From an uncultured Porphyromonadaceae bacterium (lineage in GTDB: Bacteria > Bacteroidota > Bacteroidia > Bacteroidales > Muribaculaceae): a stretch of 18,588 bases of DNA. Of the stretch, positions 1 to 7,203 are shown in pieces. The stretch is taken from contig URWH01000011.1 of assembly GCA_900551515.1 (NCBI GenBank), positions 1-18,588 of the forward strand, given 5' to 3'. Made by a program: the position numbers and the translations under genes. Position 1 is the stretch's first letter. Each line of letters begins with the position of its first letter. The notes under the pieces were generated by a model. That model had not been told where the DNA came from. It was given only the letters and a program-made list of their open reading frames with translations, and ran no database searches.

Positions 1-337
1 TTATATGCAACGTATAAACCTAACCTAAACCTTAGTAATATCCATCAGGATGATAAAAGGGGATTTTGGCAATTAGTGGCGTAAGAGCGTTTTCAATAGT
101 GAAAGCATCGGTTGAGATAAATTGCTACTATCCTCTTTTTTTCTGATGGATATATTTTAGAATTACTTGATGAAGGTCGAATGACCGGGAGATGAGAAAA
201 TATACAGATTGCGGTTGCATGCTAATTGGTTGATGTGAATGAGAGTCGTTTCATTCGTAGTTGTTCGTTTGTGAGTGTGTGTTTTCCGCAATTTGCTTTT
301 TTAAATTTCTTCCCCCCTCTTTTTAATTCTTTAATTT
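1..337. other. Gene-free left end of window
   Basis: No coding region can be supported here. The small plus-strand frame that starts near 226 runs antisense through nudC and matches nothing I know. The stretch is AT-rich by eye and lies downstream of nudC on the minus strand. Its one organised element is the nested dyad at 38-153, listed separately. After the nudC stop the minus strand reads into A/T-rich sequence with a G6 run, but I see no stem followed by a T-run that would make a convincing terminator for nudC. Confidence 0.6.
38..153. repeat. Nested inverted-repeat / possible structured RNA element
   Basis: A perfect 11-bp inverted repeat (ATATCCATCAG at 38-48, CTGATGGATAT at 143-153) encloses further dyads: GCAATT 69-74 with AATTGC 120-125, and a 7-bp hairpin 89-95/100-106 with loop ATAG that includes one G-T wobble. 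An alternative pairing joins 48-55 to 126-133 (7 of 8 positions) and is followed on the plus strand by a run of seven T at 136-142, which would suit the 3' end of a plus-strand small RNA. I recognise no RNA family and see no flanking target duplication or transposase. It could be a small RNA, a small palindromic mobile repeat or a remnant. Confidence 0.4.
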
Positions 338-1144
338 TTAATTGTTCTCCATCCACCAGTCTATCAGCCTTCTTGCGATACTCAGCTTTCGTGGAATTTC
401 GGGCAGGTTGTCTTTGGAATAGAAGGCGGCAGCGGTCAGCTCATCTTCCTGCAGTTTTATCTCCCCGCTTTCGTAGTCGGCAATGAAACCCACCATCAAT
501 CCGCTGGGGTAGGGCCAGGGCTGGTTGCTGAAGTAGGTGATGTTCTTTACCTTCAGCCCCGTTTCTTCAAAAACTTCCCGTTCTACACATTCTTCCAGTG
601 TCTCGCCGGCTTCGAGGAAGCCTGCCACCAGTCCGTAGAAGGTTCCTCGGAAGTTCCGGGCATGCACCAGCAGGATTTCGTCTCCTTTGCGTATCAGTAC
701 AATGATGGCGGTGGAAACGGGAGGGTACATCTCATTGCCGCAGTTGGGACACTTCTTCATGATGGGGGGCTGGTGCTCCATGGCGGTGCCACACACGGGG
801 CAGAAGCGGCTGTGCTCGTCCCAATAGAGTATCTGGAAGGCCTTTCCTGCAGAACGGTACTCGTCCGGCGAGATGTAGTCGTACGATGCGCGCAGGCCTA
901 TCATGACCCATTCATCGGTTTCGGCCACGAGCTGTTCCAAAGCAAATGCACGTACTTGCTTGCCGTTGGGTGGGAACACTTCGTGTATATTACTTCCGGC
1001 TTCCGGTGTCAGAGGAGGCTCTATACTGACGGGTACGCTGTATTTTATTTCTCCTTTGTCTGTATATCCTTTTTTCAGCAGCAGTTGGTCTTTGAAGAAG
1101 ACGAACCACTGCGTGCAGGGTTGGGGTTCTGTTGATTTTTCCAT
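338..1144 (-). CDS. nudC: NAD(+)/NADH diphosphatase of the NudC type (Nudix hydrolase)
   Basis: This 268-residue protein is a cytosolic Nudix hydrolase that should cleave NADH/NAD to NMN(H) and AMP; NudC homologues also remove NAD caps from RNA 5' ends. In order: a divergent N-terminal domain (about 1-110); a zinc ribbon with CPVC at 115-118 and C132/C135; a Nudix domain with a complete Nudix box at 175-197 (G175, E181, R189-E190, E193-E194, G196); and the family signature NQPWPYPS at 207-214, close to the SQPWPFPS that separates NudC from other Nudix enzymes. The chosen ATG at 1142-1144 begins MEKST. The open frame continues 26 codons upstream, but that part lies inside the inverted repeat before the gene and looks unrelated. 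No Shine-Dalgarno sequence is visible. It may be read through from the HU-like gene 117 nt upstream or have its own promoter; I see no strong -7 box. Confidence 0.93.
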   Translation of the reverse strand: MEKSTEPQPCTQWFVFFKDQLLLKKGYTDKGEIKYSVPVSIEPPLTPEAGSNIHEVFPPNGKQVRAFALEQLVAETDEWVMIGLRASYDYISPDEYRSAGKAFQILYWDEHSRFCPVCGTAMEHQPPIMKKCPNCGNEMYPPVSTAIIVLIRKGDEILLVHARNFRGTFYGLVAGFLEAGETLEECVEREVFEETGLKVKNITYFSNQPWPYPSGLMVGFIADYESGEIKLQEDELTAAAFYSKDNLPEIPRKLSIARRLIDWWMENN

Positions 1145-1164
1145 TGTTTGTTGTTTTATTATTT

Positions 1165-1262
1165 GGGGGGATGAACACGAAAATACAAAGGCACAGAGAT
1201 TCTTTTCAAAGAGATAAAGCATTAATTTCTATGTCTTTGTGTCTCTGTGTTCGCCCCCCCCC
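1165..1262. repeat. Imperfect long inverted repeat with G/C-tract ends between two genes
   Basis: The left arm is G6 (1165-1170) plus 1171-1201, and the right arm is 1224-1254 running into C9 (1254-1262). Over the 31 aligned positions I count 22 matches, and every mismatch is a transition, so several would be G-U pairs in RNA. The loop is about 22 nt (1202-1223). The C-tract abuts the TAG stop of the HU-like gene (1262-1264). The arms contain purine/pyrimidine words such as ACACAGAGACAC, which I recall as typical of dispersed palindromic repeats in many bacterial genomes. It could act as a bidirectional 3'-end hairpin or be a REP/MITE-like element; no transposase is present. Confidence 0.65.
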
Positions 1263-1879
1263 TAAATTTCGTTTGCTGTGTCTTTTTCTTGCCGCACATA
1301 GACCGTTGACCTTCCCATTCCGCGGCGGCGCAGGAACCCTTGCCGGATGAATTTGTTCAGCTCGTCTATGGCGGCATGTCTGGTTAGTCCGCTCAATTGG
1401 ATGTATTCGTTCTTGTTGATGCATACATTCTGCTTGAGGAACAGTTCCAGTTCGGCTTTTCTTGTTGCTTCGGTGGTCTCTACTACTTTTTTCGATTTCT
1501 TGGTAGTGGAGTGTACACGTTCCAACGTCATTTTCTTCTTGATGTTGTTGCGGAACGTGCTGCTGATGCGCAGGTGCACGTTTTGGAATTGGACGGATTC
1601 GGAACGGATTTTCTTTTTCTCATCGTCGGTCTCGCGCAAGCATTTCAGTGAAGTGCTGAAGAAGCCGAGTTCTCCCAGTTCCACGATGTTTCCGTTGGCA
1701 ATGCAGGCATCCAATGCTGCTCCTATCACATTCTTGGGCAGATGTTGGAAAGTTGCGATATGTTCCACAAACTCCTTTTGGGTATAAGTCCTTTTCGGGC
1801 AGATACGTGCATGGAGTGATTTCTTGTCTTCTTTCCCGTCGGGCGAAGGCGTTTCGTAAAGGTCGTAATACGCGCTCAT
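1262..1879 (-). CDS. HU-like DNA-binding protein with C-terminal winged-helix-like domain
   Basis: A basic 205-residue protein. Residues 1-125 resemble the enlarged HU/IHF-like family of Bacteroidales (histone-like HU-related, TIGR01201 type): start MSAYYDLYETPS, then ICPKRTYTQKEFVEHIA, the turn NGNIVELGELGFF (62-74) and a beta/basic segment to about 125. A basic, charged linker (126-140) leads to a helical region with a winged-helix look (about 141-196: SGLTRHAAIDELNKFIRQG, then a wing RRRGMGRSTVYV). I chose the ATG at 1877-1879 because it begins the conserved domain. The frame stays open to a TTG at 2008, but that extension would be encoded inside the repeat array and is unlike the family. 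From memory, the helix before NGNIVELG seems several residues shorter than in relatives. Function is not established; nucleoid binding or local regulation is inferred. It lies downstream of the 22-bp-period array, its likely control region. Confidence 0.75.
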   Translation of the reverse strand: MSAYYDLYETPSPDGKEDKKSLHARICPKRTYTQKEFVEHIATFQHLPKNVIGAALDACIANGNIVELGELGFFSTSLKCLRETDDEKKKIRSESVQFQNVHLRISSTFRNNIKKKMTLERVHSTTKKSKKVVETTEATRKAELELFLKQNVCINKNEYIQLSGLTRHAAIDELNKFIRQGFLRRRGMGRSTVYVRQEKDTANEI

Positions 1880-1893
1880 AAGATATTTATTTT

Positions 1894-1911
1894 TGTTTAT
1901 AGCGATAAACA
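1894..1911 (-). promoter_or_regulatory. Small hairpin/dyad just upstream of the HU-like gene start
   Basis: TGTTTAT (1894-1900) and ATAAACA (1905-1911) form a perfect 7-bp inverted repeat with loop AGCG, 14 nt upstream of the ATG at 1879. It could be a leader hairpin that affects translation or an operator. No Shine-Dalgarno sequence lies between it and the start codon. The assignment rests only on symmetry and position. Confidence 0.35.
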
Positions 1912-1977
1912 GTTCTCGTCGCTTCGGGGAATTATTTTTGTCGCTAAGCGGATTAATTTTCTTCTTCCTAAAAACTA

Positions 1978-2089
1978 ATCGTCCGACAACTGTTGCATTA
2001 TCGTCCAACAGTTGTTTAATTATCGTCCGACAGCTATCGGACGATAATTAAACATATGTCGGACGATAATGTAACGACTGTCGGACGAA
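1978..2089. repeat. Six-unit, 22-bp-period, dyad-symmetric repeat array
   Basis: Three direct copies of core ATCGTCC start at 1978, 2000 and 2022, each 22 bp apart. Three inverted copies (GGACGAT, GGACGAT, GGACGAA) start at 2039, 2061 and 2083, again 22 bp apart. Each left copy pairs with a right copy about the same centre, 2033.5. The fuller half-site is TGTCGGACGATAAT. The two 56-nt arms differ at only nine positions by hand count. In RNA of the minus strand (gene sense), 47 Watson-Crick and 4 G-U pairs are possible out of 56. The 22-bp period is about two helical turns, so sites face one side of the DNA. The array ends 98 nt upstream of the HU-like start codon and has no spacers of the CRISPR kind. 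An operator or nucleoprotein array is inferred. Confidence 0.95.
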
Positions 2090-2171
2090 TAGTCTTTAGT
2101 CAATGAAACATTAACCTGCTACCATCTTGGAAAGAATCTTTCCTATAGAGGATAGTAGGGGATGACTTTTG

Positions 2172-2179
2172 CAAAGATA
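2172..2179 (-). promoter_or_regulatory. Candidate promoter -7 box (TATCTTTG) for the HU-like gene
   Basis: The minus strand reads TATCTTTG followed by CA, a perfect match to the Bacteroidota -7 consensus TAnnTTTG. It lies about 20 nt downstream of the eno terminator and upstream of the repeat array. No good TTTG/TTG -33 element is seen at the usual distance. If used, transcription would start near 2165 and give a leader of roughly 285 nt containing the whole array. Confidence 0.5.
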
Positions 2180-2198
2180 TAGACGATTCTTTAATAAA

Positions 2199-2226
2199 AA
2201 TAGCGCCTTTTCCCAAAGACGCTATT
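2199..2226 (-). terminator. Rho-independent-type terminator of eno
   Basis: On the minus strand a continuous 12-bp stem (AATAGCGTCTTT with AAAGGCGCTATT, including one U-G pair) closes on a GGGA tetraloop of the GNRA class and runs straight into a T-rich tract (TTTTTATT). It starts 30 nt after the eno stop codon. The plus-strand side lacks a T-run, so it terminates eno only. Confidence 0.88.
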
Positions 2227-2256
2227 CCCTCTTTATGACTTATTCACTACAAAGCA

Positions 2257-3543
<1,287 letters not shown>

Positions 3544-3603
3544 TTAAAACTTAAAAAGTTGGTTATTTTGATTTGTGTTTCTGACCTGATTGTGGTTCAA
3601 CGG

Positions 3604-3638
3604 CAAAGATACTAATTTTATTTGAGTTTCAGTGTCAA
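3604..3638 (-). promoter_or_regulatory. Candidate promoter of eno
   Basis: The minus strand carries TATCTTTG at 3604-3611, matching the Bacteroidota -7 consensus TAnnTTTG exactly. A TTGACA-like hexamer lies upstream at 3633-3638, with 21 nt between the two. Its TTG is a few bases farther out than the usual -33 position, so the -7 box is the stronger evidence. A start near 3597 would give a leader of about 60 nt. Confidence 0.65.
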
Positions 3639-3706
3639 TGAAATCAAAGATTTTAGGAGCTTATGCTACAATAATCGTTAAAATTCCATGGGCCGGGACG
3701 GCGATG

Positions 3707-3737
3707 AAAAATGGCGGCCGGTGAAAGAAAAACCGGC
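3707..3737 (-). terminator. Second, weaker terminator-like hairpin after rplQ
   Basis: On the minus strand GCCGGT (3732-3737) pairs with ACCGGC (3717-3722) over a 9-nt loop. A run of five T (3707-3711) follows after five unpaired bases. The gap between stem and T-run makes it weaker than the preceding hairpin; the two could act in tandem. Confidence 0.4.
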
Positions 3738-3748
3738 GTGCGGCGTGC

Positions 3749-3800
3749 AAAAAGCGAGCCGCATGCTCCGGCTCTGTGTGCGGGCGCGGGGCATGCGGCT
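3749..3800 (-). terminator. Terminator-like hairpin after rplQ, with two alternative stems
   Basis: On the minus strand, AGCCGCATGC (3791-3800) can pair perfectly with GCATGCGGCT (3757-3766) over a 24-nt loop. Alternatively GAGCCG (3769-3774) pairs with CGGCTC (3756-3761) over a 7-nt loop. Both stems use the same 3' arm and are followed within 2-3 nt by five T (3749-3753). This is the best candidate for the end of the S10-spc-alpha superoperon. Confidence 0.6.
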
Positions 3801-3876
3801 GATGGTGGATGATATGTGCATGTCGCGGTGGCTGTTGGGCGCCTGACATGCGGTCCGCTTGTGCCGGATGGTCTGA

Positions 3877-4383
3877 TTATTCGGCTGCGGGGAGTTCTTT
3901 TTCGGCGGGAGCTTCGATGGGAGCTTCGGCTGCGGGAGCGGCTTCGGCTGCGGGCTTATCGCTGCTGCGACGGCTGCGGCGTGTGCGGCCTTCTTTCTTG
4001 GCGCCTTTTTCCTTGAGCATGTTTTCGTTGTAGTCAACGAGCTCTATGAAGCACATCTGGGCGTTGTCGCCGAGGCGGTTGCCGGTCTTGAGGATGCGGG
4101 TGTAACCCCCGTTGCGTTCGGCGATTTTTTGAGCCACTTCGCGAAAGAGTTCGTTAACGGCTTCTTTGTTCTGCAGGTAGCTGAACACGAGACGACGGTT
4201 GGTCATCGTATCGTCCTTTGCACGGTTGATAAGGGGCTCGGCGTACATGCGGAGAGCTTTGGCCTTGGCGAGAGTGGTGAAGATGCGTTTGCGCAGGATC
4301 AGCGAGATCGTCATGTTGGCAAGAAGCGCGTCGCGATGGGCTTTTTTACGACCGAGGTGGTTGAAGTTTTTATTATGTCTCAT
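3877..4383 (-). CDS. rplQ: 50S ribosomal protein L17 (bL17) with acidic Ala/Pro tail
   Basis: A large-subunit protein near the exit-tunnel side. Residues 1 to about 122 are the ordinary L17 fold ([20 protein letters not shown] start, then [19 protein letters not shown] and a C-terminal EL-Y segment). The total of 168 residues exceeds the roughly 127 of E. coli. The extra part is a basic patch (128-143) and then a low-complexity Ala/Glu/Pro tail (144-168), an extension of a kind I recall in Bacteroidota L17. It starts 6 nt after the rpoA stop and is the last gene of the operon. No Shine-Dalgarno sequence is seen, so coupling to rpoA translation is likely. Confidence 0.97.
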   Translation of the reverse strand: MRHNKNFNHLGRKKAHRDALLANMTISLILRKRIFTTLAKAKALRMYAEPLINRAKDDTMTNRRLVFSYLQNKEAVNELFREVAQKIAERNGGYTRILKTGNRLGDNAQMCFIELVDYNENMLKEKGAKKEGRTRRSRRSSDKPAAEAAPAAEAPIEAPAEKELPAAE

Positions 4384-4389
4384 CGTTTA

Positions 4390-5382
4390 TTACTCTTTAT
4401 CTAATTTGTATTTTGAAATATCCATCCCGAACGAGAGGTTGAGGTTGGCCAGCAGGTCGTCGAGCTCAGTGAGCGATTTCTTACCGAAGTTGCGGAATTT
4501 GAGGAGGTCGTTGCGGTTGAACACAACGAGCTCGCCAAGGGTTTCCACTTCAGCGCTTTTGAGGCAGTTGAGGGCGCGGACTGAGAGATCCATGTCGACG
4601 AGCTTCGATTTGAGGAGCTGGCGCATGTGGAGCACTTCTTCATCGAATTCCTCATTTTCTTCCTGCTCTGACGATTCGAGGGTGATCTTTTCGTCGGAGA
4701 AGAGCATGAAGTGATAGATGAGGATTTTAGCTGCTTCTTTGAGCGCGTCTTTGGGAAGGATCGAACCGTTGGTGGTGATTTCGAGAGTGAGCTTGTCGTA
4801 GTCGGTTTTCTGATCAACGCGGAAGTTGTCGACGGTGTATTTGACGTTTTTGATCGGGGTGTAGATGGAGTCGATCGCGATAACGTTGACGTCGTCGTCG
4901 GGCACAACGTTTTCCTCGGCGGGAACCCAGCCGCGGCCTTTGCTGATAGTGAATTCGAGTGTGAAGCTTGCTGCTGAATCCAAATGACAGATTACGAGGT
5001 CGGGGTTGAGGACTTCGAAGCCTGTGAGCACTTTGCCAAGGTCGCCGGCGGTGAGTACTTCAACTCCGGAAACGTTGACAACCGCTTTTTCGGCGTCGGT
5101 GTCTTCGACCACTTGCTTGAGGTCAACTTTTTTAAGGTTGAGGATGATGTTGGTGACATCTTCCATCACACCGGGGATGGTGTCGAATTCATGCTTTACG
5201 CCGTCGATCTTGATGGATGAGATGGCGTAACCTTCGAGTGAAGATAGAAGGATGCGGCGAAGCGCATTGCCGATGGTGATACCATAGCCGGGCTCCAATG
5301 GCTTGAACTCAAACTTGCCGAATTTGTTATCGGCCTCCAACATCAACACCTTGTCAGGTTTTTGAAATGCTAATATAGCCAT
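4390..5382 (-). CDS. rpoA: DNA-directed RNA polymerase subunit alpha
   Basis: A 330-residue alpha subunit that dimerises to seed assembly of RNA polymerase. The N-terminal assembly domain (1 to about 232) shows the motif [16 protein letters not shown] at 38-53. An acidic linker follows (about 236-250, Glu-rich), then the C-terminal DNA- and activator-binding domain (about 255-320) with [10 protein letters not shown]269 and N272 correspond to E. coli R265 and N268, which contact UP-element DNA, and the FGKKSLTEL helix-hairpin-helix is intact. Length and domain order are normal. It lies 21 nt after rpsD and 6 nt before rplQ, the standard alpha-operon position. The start codon has no Shine-Dalgarno sequence. 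Confidence 0.98.
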   Translation of the reverse strand: MAILAFQKPDKVLMLEADNKFGKFEFKPLEPGYGITIGNALRRILLSSLEGYAISSIKIDGVKHEFDTIPGVMEDVTNIILNLKKVDLKQVVEDTDAEKAVVNVSGVEVLTAGDLGKVLTGFEVLNPDLVICHLDSAASFTLEFTISKGRGWVPAEENVVPDDDVNVIAIDSIYTPIKNVKYTVDNFRVDQKTDYDKLTLEITTNGSILPKDALKEAAKILIYHFMLFSDEKITLESSEQEENEEFDEEVLHMRQLLKSKLVDMDLSVRALNCLKSAEVETLGELVVFNRNDLLKFRNFGKKSLTELDDLLANLNLSFGMDISKYKLDKE

Positions 5383-5403
5383 GTGGATCTGTCTTAAGGA
5401 TTT

Positions 5404-6009
5404 TTATTTAGAATACAACTCGACGATAAGCTGCTCTTTGATGTTCTCGGGGATATCTTCACGTGCGGGAACGTGGAGGAGCTTGCCTGCCTTGATGGTT
5501 TCGTCCCATTCGAGCCAGGGATATTTTGAGTGGTTGAAGCCTGCGAGTGCATCGGCGATCACTTCGAGTGATTTGGATTTTTCTCGGACGCCAACGATGT
5601 CACCGGGCTGAACGGCGTAGGAAGCGATGTTCACTACCTGACCGTTGACGGTGATGTGACGATGAAGCACGAGCTGACGGGCAGCGGCACGCGAGGGAGC
5701 GATGCCAAGACGGTAAACGACGTTGTCGAGGCGGCCTTCAAGAAGCTGAAGGAGCACTTCGCCGGTGATGCCTTTTGTGCGTGCGGCTTTCTCGAAGAGG
5801 TTGTGGAACTGTTTTTCGAGCACGCCGTAGGTGTATTTTGCTTTCTGCTTTTCGCGAAGCTGTACGCCGTATTCAGAGGTTTTTCTTCTCCGGTTCTGGC
5901 CATGCTGGCCTGGAGGGAAGTTTTTCTTGGCGAGTACTTTGTCTTCGCCGAAGATGGGTTCGCCGAATTTGCGGGCGATTTTTGATTTTGGGCCTGTATA
6001 TCTTGCCAT
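5404..6009 (-). CDS. rpsD: 30S ribosomal protein S4 (uS4)
   Basis: A primary 16S rRNA-binding protein that nucleates the 5' domain of the small subunit; in E. coli it also represses the alpha operon. It has 201 residues. The N-terminal region [18 protein letters not shown] lacks the zinc-binding cysteines found in some S4 proteins. The S4 RNA-binding domain spans about 92-155 ([31 protein letters not shown]), and the C-terminus ends in the typical LIVELYSK. It is preceded by an exceptional 238-nt spacer, while the downstream gap to rpoA is only 21 nt. That points to separate control at this gene, possibly S4 autoregulation. Confidence 0.98.
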   Translation of the reverse strand: MARYTGPKSKIARKFGEPIFGEDKVLAKKNFPPGQHGQNRRRKTSEYGVQLREKQKAKYTYGVLEKQFHNLFEKAARTKGITGEVLLQLLEGRLDNVVYRLGIAPSRAAARQLVLHRHITVNGQVVNIASYAVQPGDIVGVREKSKSLEVIADALAGFNHSKYPWLEWDETIKAGKLLHVPAREDIPENIKEQLIVELYSK

Positions 6010-6247
6010 TTTTGTTTCGGGTTGAATGAAGGTTGTGAGTGCTTCGCCGGGCGTCGGGGCGACTCGTCACCGGTTTAGTGCAGCCGCGACCATAGAGAGG
6101 TGATAAAATATGGTCTTATTTCACGTTGCCGTGTGGAGGGGCCTTTGGCTTGTTGCGAGGCTTTTTGTTGGTGTTTGGTGATTGACGTCGGTGTGCCGCG
6201 AAGTCGGCCGGGAAAGGGCTGACTGCGGAACTGGCGCCGAGGGTTTA
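6010..6247 (-). promoter_or_regulatory. Long structured spacer before rpsD, candidate S4 leader
   Basis: This is the largest spacer inside the operon. On the minus-strand RNA I see a 7-bp hairpin GACCATA/TATGGTC (6109-6115/6088-6094, 14-nt loop), a CACG-GCAA-CGTG hairpin with a GNRA tetraloop (6122-6133), a GGUGA/UCGCC hairpin with loop CGAG (6058-6071) that competes with GTCG-CCC-CGAC (6053-6063), and weaker GC dyads nearer rpsK. S4 is a known autogenous repressor, and S4 leader motifs have been proposed for Bacteroidia from comparative genomics (recalled, not checked). No reading frame here looks real. No TAnnTTTG box is seen, so it is probably an internal leader in a read-through transcript. 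Confidence 0.5.
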
Positions 6248-6637
6248 TCAGACGCGACGGCGTTTGGGAGGGCGGCATCCGTTGTGGGGCAGCGGGGTGA
6301 CGTCGATGATTTCGGTCACTTCGATGCCGGCGCCATGGATGGTGCGGATAGCTGATTCACGACCGTTGCCGGGACCTTTGACGTAGGCTTTCACTTTGCG
6401 GAGGCCGAGGTCGTAGGCCACTTTGGCGCAATCCTGTGCTGCCATCTGGGCGGCGTAAGGTGTGTTCTTTTTTGAGCCACGGAAGCCCATTTTACCTGCG
6501 CTTGACCATGAGATCACCTGACCTTCGGAGTTGGCTAAGCACACGATGATGTTGTTGAAAGAGGAGTGAACATGAAGCTGACCTGCGGCGTCAACTTTGA
6601 CGTTTCTCTTCTTAGCTGCGACTGTCTTTTTTGCCAT
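6248..6637 (-). CDS. rpsK: 30S ribosomal protein S11 (uS11)
   Basis: A 129-residue small-subunit platform protein that binds near the mRNA exit path. The conserved core is intact: [15 protein letters not shown] at 22-36, the segment [32 protein letters not shown], and the C-terminal [13 protein letters not shown] typical of the family. The first codons are lysine-rich. The stop is a tandem TGA-TAA. It starts 6 nt after rpsM, so translational coupling is likely, and is followed by the 238-nt spacer that separates it from rpsD. Confidence 0.98.
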   Translation of the reverse strand: MAKKTVAAKKRNVKVDAAGQLHVHSSFNNIIVCLANSEGQVISWSSAGKMGFRGSKKNTPYAAQMAAQDCAKVAYDLGLRKVKAYVKGPGNGRESAIRTIHGAGIEVTEIIDVTPLPHNGCRPPKRRRV

Positions 6638-6643
6638 AATTTA

Positions 6644-7024
6644 TTATTTTGTAGCTTTCTTTTTGTTAGCGACTGTTTTCTTGCGGCCTTTGCGGGTGCG
6701 TGCGTTATTTTTGGTGCTCTGACCGCGAACGGGGAGCCCGTTGCGGTGACGGATACCGCGATAGCAACCTATGTCCATGAGGCGCTTGATATTGAGCTGG
6801 ATCTCGCTGCGGAGGTCGCCTTCGACTTTATAGTCGGAGCCGATCACTTCGCGCACTTTGGCTGCCTGGTCGTCAGTCCAGTCCATTACTTTGATATCTT
6901 TGTCGACGCCGGCTTTTTCAAGGATAGCTTTTGCGGCGCTCCGGCCGATGCCGAAGATGTAAGTCAAGGCGATTTCACCTCTTTTGTTCTGGGGGAGGTC
7001 AACTCCCACTATGCGTACTGCCAT
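6644..7024 (-). CDS. rpsM: 30S ribosomal protein S13 (uS13)
   Basis: A 126-residue protein of the 30S head that contacts the P-site tRNA and forms bridges with the 50S subunit. It shows the N-terminal [20 protein letters not shown], the helix-two-turn-helix [15 protein letters not shown], the signature [17 protein letters not shown](S/R)T near 91-108, and a basic tail. It is the first gene of the classical alpha operon, 39 nt after rpmJ. That A/T-rich junction contains a candidate promoter box, so rpsM may have some transcription of its own. Confidence 0.98.
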   Translation of the reverse strand: MAVRIVGVDLPQNKRGEIALTYIFGIGRSAAKAILEKAGVDKDIKVMDWTDDQAAKVREVIGSDYKVEGDLRSEIQLNIKRLMDIGCYRGIRHRNGLPVRGQSTKNNARTRKGRKKTVANKKKATK

Positions 7025-7046
7025 ATGGTTTTGACTATTTTTTTTG

Positions 7047-7054
7047 CAAAATTA
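7047..7054 (-). promoter_or_regulatory. Possible internal promoter box at the spc/alpha junction
   Basis: The 39-nt A/T-rich gap between rpmJ and rpsM reads TAATTTTG on the minus strand, an exact fit to TAnnTTTG. It is where the alpha operon starts in E. coli. No -33 element lies at the expected distance, and A/T-rich spacers give such matches by chance. Confidence 0.25.
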
Positions 7055-7063
7055 ATAAAAATA

Positions 7064-7180
7064 TTATCCTTGACGCTGTTTGTACTTAGGATTTTTCTTG
7101 TTGATGACGTAAAGGCGTCCTTTACGACGCACGATTTTGCTGTCGGGGGTGCGTTTTTTGACTGAAGCTCTAACTTTCAT
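7064..7180 (-). CDS. rpmJ: 50S ribosomal protein L36 (bL36), cysteine-free form
   Basis: A 38-residue protein of the 50S subunit, translated from the ATG at 7178-7180 to TAA at 7064-7066. It starts [20 protein letters not shown] and ends NPKYKQRQG. The usual L36 zinc ligands (three Cys and a His) are absent: the CxxC position reads RTPDS, the third cysteine position is Asn and the histidine position is Tyr. It is therefore the zinc-independent type. Position between infA and rpsM is the normal one in the spc operon. It is small enough that automatic gene calling can miss it. Confidence 0.96.
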   Translation of the reverse strand: MKVRASVKKRTPDSKIVRRKGRLYVINKKNPKYKQRQG

Positions 7181-7203
7181 TGTTATGATGTATTTTTTAT
7201 TAT

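Noticed and set aside
226..486. 86-codon plus-strand frame near the left end
   Set aside because: It is mostly antisense to nudC, with no start signal or recognisable domain.
1145..1222. 26-codon extension of nudC
   Set aside because: It is encoded within the inverted repeat. MEKST at 1144 fits NudC length and the domain start better.
1880..2008. 43-codon N-terminal extension of the HU-like gene from a TTG at 2008
   Set aside because: It would start inside the repeat array and encode sequence unlike the family. The ATG at 1879 begins the conserved domain.
1978..2089. CRISPR array or phase-variable invertible promoter
   Set aside because: Units are only 22 bp apart with no unique spacers and no cas genes. 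The repeats are multi-copy about one centre with no invertible segment or recombinase in the window.
6075..6278. 67-codon minus-strand frame overlapping the rpsK end
   Set aside because: It is out of frame with rpsK, has odd composition, no recognisable domain, and covers the likely S4 leader.
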